Positions 53,401 through 64,000 of a stretch of DNA of 64,000 nt are shown here, piece after piece. The stretch is taken from NCBI GenBank assembly GCA_030770425.1, contig JASJFT010000004.1, positions 248,001-312,000 on the forward strand. The letters are read 5' to 3'. Each line of letters begins with the position of its first letter. The first letter of the stretch is position 1. This stretch comes from Darksidea phi. Its lineage: Eukaryota; Ascomycota; Dothideomycetes; Pleosporales; Lentitheciaceae. The notes under the pieces were generated by a model, which had not been told where the DNA came from, did no database searches, and saw nothing but the letters and a program-made list of their open reading frames with translations. Position numbers and translations under genes: made by a program.

Positions 53401-56400
53401 GGAGGCAATGACTCACGAGGTATTGGAAATGGGCGGAATTCACCGAAGACGGGAAGAGAGGCGAAAGACTGGAAGAAAAATGGGGTTGGGAATTGATGAG
53501 ACAAGGCAGAGCTATATTTTCTTTGTAGGCCGTTGCTCGCCGGTTATCCACCCGTAATACTATCATACTTTATCATCCAGCGTTTGCTATGGTTGAATGC
53601 TTTCTCGGCGAATCGTATGTTCATGATTACAGCGAACGACCTTCGTCCTAACGGAGTCCATGAAACAAGTACTTACCTGTTGATACGTCCCGAATAGCCT
53701 CTCCTTGTCGATACTGTAGCCGGCTGCTAGAACTCCGCCGGACCGTACGCGGCGGTAACCATATCTGCACGAACATTAGATTTAGACTAGGAAAAATCTC
53801 GGCATAGACTGGTTTCAAAATCGAAGAAACAACAAGGAAAGGTCTTTAGGTTTAGCGGCAGGCTGTAAGGCGGCGAAAGAGTAGGCCCTTTCCCCGAGCA
53901 ACGCTCATAGGTGTGTGTAGATCACCACTACATCACCCCTCCGGAATTGTACCCTCCCCTCCAGCGCTTCCTTCTCTTCTCTCGTGGAGATGCTCCATAC
54001 TCTGCTCGTATGCCTCCTTGTCCTAAACCACCTTTCCTACGTTGTTATATTCTCGTGGCGCCTCGAGGTGACGGTATTGCTCGAGCGCTTGGTTGAAGCC
54101 AGCACGCAGTTGTTTGGCCTGAGTAAAGGCTCCCGCTAATGTCCAGAAACAGCCAGGGCTGCAACCGCTCCTCTTCGTCCCCTGTTTGTCCGCTGGCGTC
54201 TGCCACTCCGCGTATAACGAGGAAGAGCGGCGATGGCGGAGCTACGGAGGGCGATACAGGGGGAGTGATGCCGCCGAAGGATAGTCGAGAAGGGCTGCAC
54301 AGACCTGCGCGAGCTTGCTCCCTTGGAAGCTGCCCCCGCGTGCGTCAGGCGTTGGCTGCTGCTAGGGATCCTACTGAGGTGCAAGGTACCCCTCCAAGAC
54401 CAGCACCGTAAGCAGCTGTGTTTCTGGCTCATCAATCTGGCAGGCAACTGGTAGGCTAGTGCTAGAAGAAATAGAAGAGGTTCCGGTGCTACTGTCCAAA
54501 ATGGGTGTCCGCCTTCCACTTCGTTGGTTCTTCGCCGCGTTCGAAGGCCGGGAAGTGAGGGCGCGTGGCGAGGACGTGGGTGGCAGCGATGTCGTTGGCA
54601 TTGGTCACAGCAAGAGAGTCAATTCTATCCCCAAGAAAAAAGTCTGAGACGTGGCTGAGAAGGGAAAAAGGAGCCGGGGGAATAGCTGAGATCGGCGCTC
54701 TCCTTATCTCCGAACTTTGAAGCAGCTCGTGCGTTAGCGCTACTGCACCCAGCCTTCCTTGCATCTATTCAAGCATGGGTTGATGCAGGGTCCGCCACCT
54801 CAAGCGCGGAGAGAAGGCAACATATTCTCGAAGCGGTGCTGGACGTGCAACGAAGGTTGGACGAGGTACGTCATTACTATTCTTCTGATCGCACCAGTAC
54901 TCGTGTTTCCAACACAAAGGCGCGTTATTGAAACAGGTAGATGGAACCTATTTAACCTTATCCCCAGTTACTTCATTCCGACGACTTGAGATGAAGAACA
55001 TCGTGCTATGATTCTAGCCCTGCTGATCCGTTCGTTCAGTTCACATCTCCCGACCCTCAAATTCATGAAACATCTCGCACTCTAGGCACTGAGTTCAACA
55101 ACCATATTCACCAATGGATGCGTATGCCTATTTTACAGTAACTATACTCTCGCTAACTAGAACTAGGGCAGCGCGTTCCGCAGTGGCCCGCCGATGCCGA
55201 ACGAGCCAGCATGGCACTGTAAGGGGTAAGCCAGTATCTTCGAACTTCAAATGTATCTTACTGAACATGCTGAAAGTGGAATCCTATGACGTACAATGCG
55301 TCTGTGATAACTTTGGCGAACACCAGACAAAGCAAAAGGCATACCATTGTTGGAATGAAGAAGCGATGAGGGGCATGAATGGAGATATATCTGATGTTTG
55401 GGATACCTTAATGGGCAATTTGTCCACTCATTTGGAGCAGAACCAAATCATTGTCAACGAAGCTTTCGGTCTGCGATTTAAGTGGCGCCGAATGCAAGCA
55501 CGTACCGGTACGATTCGCTCTTGTGCATTACCCACTACACCGTAAAAAACTTTCTCCACGTAGACATATCCACGACAAATTCGCACCTCCTATTTTCAAC
55601 GTATCAGAACCGCTCCCTTAACCAGCAACTCCATTTTCCTAATTGGTCACTTAGGCCAAACTTCCGGCAGTCCAAGATCCGTCCTACGAACCCTTACTGC
55701 ACCACTGCACCACTTTGTCATCGTCAAGATTTGATACTCTACGGTACCGAAAACGCAACTGAGGGCTTCTATTCTGCACTCATGTCTCTTCGTACAGATG
55801 CGTTTTCTTCCATACGGATGGCATTCATTGGCCAGCTGATGGACGGCATTTATCCTGCAGCAAATACGGACTACTGTAAGCAAGCAGACTCCTTCATCCA
55901 GACACCGGGCAAATGCTCCAGCGTCTTCCCTTCCAAATTTGAGGCTGTGGATAAACGCCCCTAATCGCCAACTATCAGGTTAGCTCATGCAGCTACCCCT
56001 GCTTATACTCCTCACACACGTATATAGCCAGCTCTCCTACGGAGCTATTACAACCAACCAGTCTCACACATCTACATCTTCACAATGATATACGGTGATT
56101 CACATTGTAACACCAACAAATAGGTGCCGGGAGCGACTGCCGTCGCAAAGACCGCATAACCTCGCGATTCGGCTCTTCTTCGCTCTTCACCTCTCACAAC
56201 TGTCGCTTTCGAGATGCCTTCAGAGAATTTCCTACTTCTCGTCAAAGCGCGATTCTCGAGGCTGTGGACCAGCAAGTCGCATGCATCATGACGGATCTGC
56301 AGATGTTGAAGTATGAGTATGCCATTTTAGAAAGCGAGAGGAATCCTGAATTTAAAGCAAGGTTGGCGGCGGAGGTAAGGAGGGTGAAGGACGGGATTTG

Positions 56401-57499
56401 GAGGATTGGAAGCGTAGTTAACGGAAGAGGTAGGGTGGTGCAGCATATACAGATGGGAGGGTGACAAAGGCTGGAAGAGTTCTCATGAAGCTACAACAAC
56501 ATGACCTTTTTGCTAGTTGTTTAGTTCATCTATTGAGACCTGTACCAAACTCCTTCTGCTTTGTATGTCTCCAGATTCGCTCGAAGGGCAACTGGAATTG
56601 TTGTATTTGCCCATTTATTCGTCCATCGAGTGGTGGTATTATCGTCTAGTGAGAAAGGGCGACGTTCTAGGCAGCCATGCTGCATACCGAAGAAGATCGG
56701 CGAGCTATTAGCGTGGAGAGCAAAGAAGTCTTGGGATAGGAAGCATAGTGCTTCAGCATCAGGCGTTGGTGGCCTGCTTCACTCCTCTTTCACTAACTCT
56801 TCGATCACGTGCTCGTCGTCCGAGTCGATACATTTTGGGGCTAGCCACATTTCCGAGGTCACTTCAACCAAAAATTCTGCCTCCGTCATAAACGAGATGC
56901 CATATTCGGAATGATCGTCTATCCACAGCTCGAATTTGATGAAATTTGTGAAAAGGTTGAGCACCTGGAATCAATCGTCCACATCTCCACTATGGACTCT
57001 GTCGATAACCGCTTGCACATGTTTGCGTGTGGAACTACATGTAAGTGCAGGGTTGGCACACTTCCTGGACTATAAACTGAACGTTTTGAAATCTTAAGTA
57101 ATATGCTTACGCTCACAAGCCTTGAGAAAGCCGGTTTCGTCTTGCCTGAGCTTTGCCCGGCAAATCTCGTGCTAGACAGCTCCGAATTTGCTATGACACC
57201 ACCACCTAAAGTTCGCCATTGGTCCTATGTTGAAGTGTAGTAGCCGAGATCGGAGTGTGCGTTCTCGAAGCCGGGGCGGTTGAAATTCTAGGTTATTAAA
57301 ATAGTCTGTAGTATTATTATAAATTGGTCATTATACCACTTTTAGAATACTTTCTACTTGATAATATGGATTTTTTTTGTAGATCCAAAGTCTGATAAGG
57401 TATCGTTGAAACCTTAGGGATCTAAATAGTGGTATGACATCCTCTTAAGAAGATGGTTGAAGATTCGATTCGCCCTAGGGGTATTCATAATATTCTGGT
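53401..57499. other. 4.1-kb accessory stretch with fragmentary ORFs
   Basis: No confident gene. The best fragments are a plus-strand frame at about 55246-55967 (Trp/Cys-containing, with HYTVKNFLHVDI) that needs an unclear intron; a plus-strand exon-like end at about 57121-57240 (EKAGFVLPELCPANLVLDSS then a stop after SYVEV); and an acidic minus-strand frame at 56779-56964. They may be remnants of lineage-specific genes. Sequence after 57,250 becomes very AT-rich. Confidence 0.35.
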
Positions 57500-58004
57500 T
57501 CCAAAATATTATAACTGGAGAGGGTCGACGTCGTAGGTATATTTGAAGGCCATGCGTTTTTGATAAGTACGAGATTGCTTAGGTAGATAGAAACGAGGGA
57601 GCGTAGTCAAACAATGTTTTATCGGCGAATTGTTTAGATCCGTACGTTTTCTTTTAGTTCTAACAGTGGCAGGAATGATAGTAAGTACCATAATAAAACT
57701 CGCTTGAAAATATCTGTAAGATCTAAGTGGGTATGGCGCAGTGCCTTATAAGAGATGTTGAGCATTCGTGAGGGTTGTGGAGAGCTTTTATAATATCCTA
57801 GTTGGCTCCCTCTTTGACAAAGCTTTTCCACCTTGAGGGCTCTTTACCCGCTACCGAAACTAAGCTACGAGTGATGAAAGACGTGTCCGGCCCGTAACAT
57901 AGTAAATAAGCACCTAATTGGGCGCTTGTAAAGATTAACCCATTGAGCACGTCAACCGCTGTTGCTGCGGGAGAGGTGACTTTAATTTTCAGTAGGCTTG
58001 ACAT
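57500..58004 (-). pseudogene. RIP-like inactivated coding relic, family unknown
   Basis: On the minus strand from ATG 58004 a coding-like frame runs through DVLNGLIFTSAQLGAYLLCY, SLVSVAGKEPSRWKSFVKEG, IIKALHNPHECSTSLIRHCA and FSSEFYYGTYYHSCHC. It is interrupted by stops at 57798 (TAG), 57723 (TAG), 57660 (TAG), 57654 (TAA) and 57579 (TAA). Stops fall where Trp or Gln codons would turn into TAG/TAA by C-to-T or G-to-A change. Surroundings are AT-rich. I cannot name the family; a decayed repeat gene is likely. Confidence 0.4.
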
Positions 58005-58786
58005 TTATAAGTGGGTAAGTCTAGCGACAGAAGAGCAAGCACCGCGAGTTAAGACAAGCTAACCGTAATTAATGATTGCATCACGCTAACGGGTTGCGAT
58101 AGGACCAAACTTCAAGTTCGCCTACTTTGCGCTTCCATCTGTGACGGCTTTTGTCGCTGTCCCCATCCGGTATCTGTCTCAATGATGGACCTCTCTATGA
58201 TGTAGTATTTGTATATCAACTCTTGTTCCTAATTCACGATTGGTACTCCGGATTTGGTGTCGCTCGCTCCCAATGAGTTCGCTATAACAAGTATGTCAAG
58301 GAAGACTAGCCATTGGGTTTCTCAAGACCAACCGCATCGACTCCTTCTTTAAACTCCACAGCTACTTCGCCTTTGTCTCGAGCAGTAATGCACAAAAGAT
58401 ATCGCCTCTAAGCCTCTCAACAGATCATTAGTCATGACCGTTAGTCACAACCCTCCATCTTGAAACAGATATAATTAGGAGGACCAATCCTAGCCGCCAT
58501 TTGTATTTCGAATCGAAGAAATAAGTGAGAGCCAGAGTCCTGAGTATGCGTTGAAATCTGAGTGGCTATTCCATCTGTAGCCATCTTCGAAGCATATTGG
58601 AGGAATAATTTCGTAGAGGTCGACCATAGGTTAGCGAGCAAATTAGATATGGGTAAGTAAGCGCCCAAGCTCTCTAGAATGAAAAAACTGAACTCAATCT
58701 TCATTCCTTGTTCTGTAACGTAACGACTAATACCATGGCTTCTAGGATCCTCGCATAGCCGTCGGGTTTTTGAGATTCCTAGCTGT

Positions 58787-59130
58787 GTGGCCCACGCTCA
58801 TTTCACCAACGCACTTGGCGACTACTGTGCGAAGTACAACTTCATGAGCGAAGAGTATGCCCGGCAGAAAGGGCTTTCAATAAAGTACATGCAGACGGCT
58901 GAAATTAGCAGTGGGAGTGGCAAGAAGCCACCTGTTCTGGAACCGTTTCTACGCCTTTCCGGTTTCAAGGGGCAAAGGAAACCTTCCTTCTCACCTTCCA
59001 CTTGCTTCCAAGGTGCATTCATGCTCTTTGCTCTTATCCTAAGAAAACCATTTCTCAAAGTGATAAAGGACCTCTTATGGGCTGACGAACATTGCTCGTC
59101 AAGTCAAGTCCCGAATCGGGCAAGGGCCCA
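58787..59130 (+). pseudogene. Frameshifted relic, possibly an aspartic-protease-like repeat family
   Basis: Frame 1 gives DYCAKYNFMSEEYARQKGLS, resembling the D-x-G-A-x-x-N-F-I start of retropepsin-like fungal proteins, but with the D-S/T-G triad lost. After about 58,920 the coding-like sequence moves to another frame (GTVSTPFRFQGAKETFLLTF, HLLPRCIHALC) until a stop near 59,080. The resemblance is from memory and weak. Confidence 0.3.
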
Positions 59131-60050
59131 GGCATCATCATCTTCTTTATCTCGGATCGACTGGTTTCACGACGCTTGTGTAAGCTAGAAACCGGCAAAA
59201 CTATGGTTAGGTATGCGTACGGTTGATGGTTGAGAGCTACCTTTGGGAATGTGTGCGGAATTAATGGCTGGAAGAGGGTGCATTCTTATGTCCACAAACT
59301 ATCAAGGCTCCCCGCACTGGGTTCTAGCCTTAGATGATCACCATTTTTATCGAGCACGCTATGCAATCTAATCGAAAGTGGTATGTAGCACTGACTCCTC
59401 GGCCTGAATATCATCGTATTTACTATGCGTTTATCATTTCCGGTAAATAGAAATTACGGCTCGAAGTACAACCCGTTGGAAGACACAGCCCGGCTAGGTA
59501 TAGAACTCGTTGGATCAAGAGCCACTGTAGACAGGAGTATCTTTCTATACATTCGAGGCGACATGCTTTTCTCGCCAGTGCAGTTCTTCTCTTGTAGACG
59601 CCCGGCTTGACCAAGATATACAGCTATCCAGGCTGCCATATGGACTTACGGTATCTAGGAAGAGTTATTCAGTGTAGTCCTGCAACTGACTCTAGCTCTG
59701 CAATGGCCTTCGGCAGCGAAGACGCCCTCATTCATCTGGAGTTCTGTTCTATGGGTGCTTGAGGACTGGAAGAAGCTTGATGTAAGAAAAATGTCATGAT
59801 AAATTCATATGCGGAAGTGAAACTCCTTAAATTCTATCGCTGTGATTACATAAGTGAATTTATGCTCCCATTTATGTCCGCATCCATGCCGTCTGAGAAG
59901 TTTTCGGTCTCAGAGTTCGGCATGGCAGGTTTGCACGCACCAGCCTCACCTCGCGTTCTTTCTGTAGTGCCCACCAACTAACTAGTTTAATGTCGAGGAT
60001 TCTACACAATGACAGGCTCCAACGTTTCCCCTACATGAAAATTAACCCCA
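59131..60050. other. Intergenic, downstream of the P450
   Basis: Short frames at 59425-59610 and 59796-59981 could extend the neighbouring relic, but nothing is convincing. Confidence 0.35.
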
Positions 60051-61680
60051 TCAATTCACTGCTAATGTCCGCCGCTTGATATGAACGACCATATCACTTT
60101 GTTTGTGGAACCAAAAGTCCTCCGTCTTCCACGGGCGGTCGTGGGCCATGGAAATCTCAAAATGGCGCAAAATTTCAGGCACCAAAGTGTGAATCTCGGC
60201 GAGCGAAATATTCCTCCCGGTGCACGTTCTGGTTCCTGCTCCAAACGTGAGGAGTGCCTTCTCCATCTCTGCCCTCCTCTTTTTGGTGTCTAGCCATCGC
60301 TCTGGACGGAATTCGTCCGCATCTTCCCCGAACATTGCGCGGTCGTACTGCACAATAGAGGGATTGCAGCCGACGCGCCAGCCAGGCGCAATGAAGTAGC
60401 CAGATAGCTCAACACCGGTGGCAGGGGAGTGGCGCGGTATGCTCAAGCCGATACTGGGAAAGAGACGCATCGCCTCCTTGATAGCGGCACCCGTATACGG
60501 TAGTTGAGCGACAGACTCAGCATAACGGATTGGCGAGCCGAGGTACGCGCGTTGCTGATCAATTTCCTCTCGGCATTTTGCAAGTTTTCCCGGATGCTTC
60601 ATGAGAAAGTAGAGGGAAGCGCGAAGAGCGATGGCAGTGGTATCTGAGCCAGCCATCCTAGTATCTTAGCACTTGCATAGGAATATTCGCTAGATAAAAG
60701 GGAGGAGGGGTGGAAAGGATGGTTTCCAAGACCTACATAGCGCCGATAGCTTCAAGAGTCACTTCGCTGTGAGTAAACCTCAGCTCATTGCCCCTTTCTC
60801 GGACTATTTTGTTGAACTGTTGGAGCACATCAATGCGATTGGCTGTGCCCGCCCGGATTTCTTTTGCGCGTTTGGCGACTACGTTGACGGCCGCGGTCTG
60901 GATTCCTTCGAACGATTTCAACGCCCTAGAAACTGTCGGGATAAGGAGGGCTGACCCCATGATGAACGGGCGATAATACGTCGGGGCAATAGCAACCACG
61001 CACAAGACGGGCATGAGCGTGTCGAGAGCACCGATCCAACCTCCAATATCGGAGTTAGTCTCCATAAAGCCAAACATGTTACCGAAAAAGAGTTCCCCCA
61101 CGACGTCGAATGCGTACATCTGGAGCCATTCGCCTATGTCGACTTTCTGTTCCTTGTCCGCAAATTCTGTCATGCGCTTGAGAAAGAGGCTAGTGCACTT
61201 CCCGATGTAATCCTCGTGCTTCAACACATTTGTCATCGAGTAGACGGGTGCAACAATCCTTCCATACCGCGTGTGTTCCTTCTCGTCGATGCAGGTGAAT
61301 AGGTCCGGTTGCTTCGAGATTTGGGGTGCGCCCCAGACGGGATAAAAATCTGTTTTGCGAAGCGGATCGTGGATGCGGTAGATCTTGGGTATGTCGGCAG
61401 TATTTGCCGAAGACACTTCGTTGGGCGCGATTCGCACCACCGGACCGTACTTCTTGTGCAAGTTTCGCTGCACTTTGTCCATGTTGCCAGCGTAGACTTC
61501 GTACATGTACCAAAGCCGGGTCACCGATGCCCAGAAGGGGCCCGGCACTTTAGCGAGGGGATGCAGCGTAACTGCGTAGATCATCCATAGCAGAATGTAC
61601 ATAACACTGAGGAGGGGACACGCCTTCAATAGCCATGTCGAGAGCGGTAGGCCTAGGACCGAATCTGGAAGTATGGTCAT
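60051..61680 (-). CDS. Cytochrome P450 (pisatin-demethylase-like), two exons
   Basis: Membrane-anchored haem monooxygenase of the ER. Exons (minus) are 61680-60737 and 60657-60051 with a 79-bp intron, giving 516 aa, full length. The N-terminal anchor (ACPLLSVMYILLWMIYAVTL) is followed by the Pro hinge (HPLAKVPGPFWA). The intron splits the I-helix region and splicing restores EAIGAMMAGSDTTAIALRA, with the oxygen-binding AGSDTT. K-helix ExxR is EAMR (~376-379), then FRPERW, then the haem loop FGAGTRTCTGRN with Cys about 460. The overall pattern (RNLHKKYGPVVRIAPNEVSS, DFYPVWGAP) resembles the fungal pisatin-demethylase-like group, but the substrate cannot be told. No other biosynthetic gene lies beside it in this window. 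Confidence 0.93.
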
Positions 61681-63666
61681 GGCAAAGAAACAGTGTCAGT
61701 GAAGGGCGTAGATTGATAATCAGAGGTCCGGCTGGTTGAGAAATCCAGACGAACGAAATACAACAGGCAGGCGCCACCCTTTATCCGGCGGGCCCCACCC
61801 CGTATCCGGCAGGCCAAACTTAGAAACTGCGGGGTAACACGCCCCACTGGAACCGCGTAAGGCTAAGCGAACAAAAGGTCTCCTTTTTTAAGGCACACAA
61901 TACGGTACGGCAGTTTTGTTCCCCCGTGCGTGCGTGGCTTCCGCTTCCTGTGGAGAGCTAGGCGGATCACGGGATCAGTGCCTTATACATCCGGACAGTG
62001 GGCGTTTCAAAAATGTCAGATGTCCTGAGAGATGAGCATGAGCAACTCGGAGTTGTAAGATTTGTATTCTAGGCTACGATCCTTTGACAAGGGCATTCCG
62101 CCATATAAGATCACAGCGAGGATTAGACAACGTTGTGTAATAACCTCTATAAAATTACTTGCATTTCACAGAGAAAGGATGACAGTTGCTTATACACATG
62201 ATTGAGCGTCCCTAGCATCGTTCACTACTGCTGTATATTACCCTGGGAAGACAGTGGAAGGCCTTTAGGATTAGTACCTTATGATCTGACGCGGTGAAGT
62301 CGATCATCTAGTTTGGCATCGTAGTACCATGGATCTTAAAAAACACATTGTGACTCGGGGAATGAGATAGATACTACTCTTACGGCCTCAGCTAGGGCAA
62401 TCCTACGGGCTTGCTGCGGCAGATCGTTCTATTCTACAGGAATGGCCTGGCCTCACTACGTTAGCGTATCTAACCAGTCATGGTAAATCGGTAATACTTT
62501 ACCTGAACCTCATTATTCGTCCGGACGCTAAATTTGCCGAACGAACTGTTACTTTGTTGGTACGGTTTAAGTTCCTATCATCACCATTCTACTTTGGTCG
62601 ATTGGTCACTTAGGTTTGGTGTGGGTGACAACTTGCCCGCTTCGCCAGAGTGAGGTTTAGATATATAAACGGCAAGGTAGACGTGATTAGTGAGAGGAAT
62701 TTAAGCTACAACATCAAGAGACAGCCTACCGGACCCTGCAAGAGCTCAACATACATGTAGCAGACCCGTATCAACACAATGCGTCACAATGCCGAGCTAG
62801 ACTTGCGCGGATAGGACAAAGAATAGACCGCTAGAACACACGACTATACAACAACTTTCCTCACCTAGTATAATGACTTGGTAAAGCGCGGCTCTTGTAG
62901 TCAAGACATCTCTTTGATTTAGTCAGGCTTGACACGGCGGCTCAAATAGTCCCACCCGTTATTTCTGTGCAGGTTCTCCATATAATCCCCTATATTTAAT
63001 TTTTAGTATTCAATAACCTGACATTGCGATGGCGTAGTGGAGCGAGACACAACTCTATACAATTAGCATTGGTAATCCTCGCAAATGGCGTCAAAAATTC
63101 CGTTTATGGCCCGGGGGAAGAGGTTGAGGGACCCCAGGCCCGGAGAGGTACTGGGCCGGATGTAAGCTGGTTGATAGGGTTGCTGGACAATTGCGTCCTC
63201 GTCCCGGTGTATCACAATACAGAATTGCGGAAGGATACCATAAAGAGGTGAACGAACAAACTCGTCGTAACTTCCGCGCACTAATACACAGCCCTACCGT
63301 CATGGCTCATATGCCTTGTCGAAGCAACAGAATAAGACCAATGACTTTAGTGTTGTTGATTGGCAAGGCTTCCTTCGTGCTTGAGGCACATATTTCTATT
63401 GCAAGAAAACGTACTGGGAAAACTACGGCCTGCTAATCGCCCGCTACATGACGGCATCTGGCGGTAAAGGTCATACTTCCCCATTGTCCTTCCTTAGATG
63501 GGTCGCTGGAAATGAACGAATGAGGCTCGAGGTGCTTTTTCTCACACATATCACAGAGTGTGTCCTAATGCGTCCACCGAAAAGTGCAATCGATGCTCAA
63601 CAACCTGGAGCTTGTACATACGAGTTTTGGCAGTATACGACTGAAAAGTAGCGTTATAATTATTCA
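61681..63666. other. 2.0-kb AT-rich region without genes
   Basis: Promoter side of the P450 followed by AT-richer DNA. ORFs at 63024-63251, 63191-63436 and 63448-63651 are short and show no domain. A local direct repeat occurs in the P450 leader near 61,780-61,815 (atccggcgggcc / atccggcaggcc). Confidence 0.4.
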
Positions 63667-64000
63667 CTACGTTCCTCCTGAAGAGCTAATTACAACATGA
63701 GATATTTCCTGCTGACTGCCGTCCTCTAGCGACACAGAATATCCCACCGCATGCGGCGCCAACTCAGTAGTACTATGAAGCTCCACCTCTTTCTGGACAT
63801 AAATACCATCTTCGCCGCCTACTCGACTTTTCTTTTGTTGAGTGCTGAGCTTGTGAGAGGAGCCGGTCTTAGTCGGTGTACCAGTCCATGTGGTCATGAC
63901 CCTCGGCACAAACTTCGCCAGCAGCGGTCGCAGTGTTGGTAGACAGGCGCACAGTATCCCGCAATTCAGCTCTACGATTGTCCAGTATGCCGCCGGCGCA
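63667..64000 (-). CDS. 3' end of a fungal rhodopsin-domain integral membrane protein (partial)
   Basis: The frame enters from the right edge and ends at a TAG (63667-63669). It reads APAAYWTIVELNCGILCACL then PTLRPLLAKF. The pattern W-x-x-x-E-(L/V)-N/S-x-x-x-x-x-A-C-L-P-T-L-R-P is the final membrane helix of the fungal seven-helix rhodopsin-like family (CFEM-type and PTH11-related proteins). The rest is a cytosolic Ser/Thr-rich tail (MTTWTGTPTKTGSSHKL) of about 85 residues. The upstream six helices lie outside the window. Family assignment rests on this last helix and the tail position. Confidence 0.7.
   Translation of the reverse strand, partial: APAAYWTIVELNCGILCACLPTLRPLLAKFVPRVMTTWTGTPTKTGSSHKLSTQQKKSRVGGEDGIYVQKEVELHSTTELAPHAVGYSVSLEDGSQQEISHVVISSSGGT

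Noticed and set aside
55114..55967. Possible two-exon gene with HYTVKNFLHVDI
   Set aside because: The two frames overlap with several competing splice choices and none gives a clearly better protein; left as an uncertain fragment.

Overview
The window comes from a filamentous ascomycete (Pezizomycotina). The genes carry short introns (about 50-180 bp) with fungal branch sites and near-consensus splice signals. The families are typically fungal: an Egh16/Gas1-like secreted protein, a fungal rhodopsin-domain membrane protein and a pisatin-demethylase-like P450. CpA-to-TpA decay resembling repeat-induced point mutation (RIP) marks repeats and dead genes. A Dothideomycete-like genome is my guess, not shown by the sequence. 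I found no tRNA, rRNA or CRISPR array.

Layout. 1.0-5.4 kb: glycogen phosphorylase (six exons, one GC-AG intron) and a Yip1-domain Golgi protein. 5.9-7.1 kb: a decayed 2-oxoglutarate/Fe(II) oxygenase pseudogene. 7.4-12.3 kb: a small cysteine-rich secreted protein, ketopantoate reductase and an Egh16-like secreted protein. 14.0-21.1 kb: three consecutive same-strand orphan genes (461, 685 and 672 aa), Gln-rich and/or coiled-coil. 22.0-24.0 kb: a 3'-terminal fragment of a P5A ATPase (Spf1-like) next to an intact CECR5-type HAD hydrolase. 26.5-28.8 kb: a conserved fungal unknown. 31.7-35.1 kb: phosphoinositide phospholipase C. 40.4-43.7 kb: UPF1, the nonsense-mediated decay helicase.

45-60 kb is an accessory compartment. 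It holds a LINE-like insertion with a poly-A tail and a 15-bp target-site duplication, related 5' and 3' end fragments, a 563-aa orphan with 20 hexapeptide units and a threefold internal repeat, a three-exon cysteine-containing orphan, and two decayed coding relics. 60.0-61.7 kb is a two-exon cytochrome P450. The right edge cuts the last exon of a rhodopsin-like membrane protein.

The housekeeping genes (storage carbon, pantothenate, lipid signalling, RNA surveillance, vesicle traffic) show no operon-like logic. The most unusual content is the LINE family, whose copies range from about 1,050 bp down to about 40 bp, and the orphan genes. Exon structures were inferred by reading splice sites and frames by eye; protein families were assigned from memory of motifs, with no database search.
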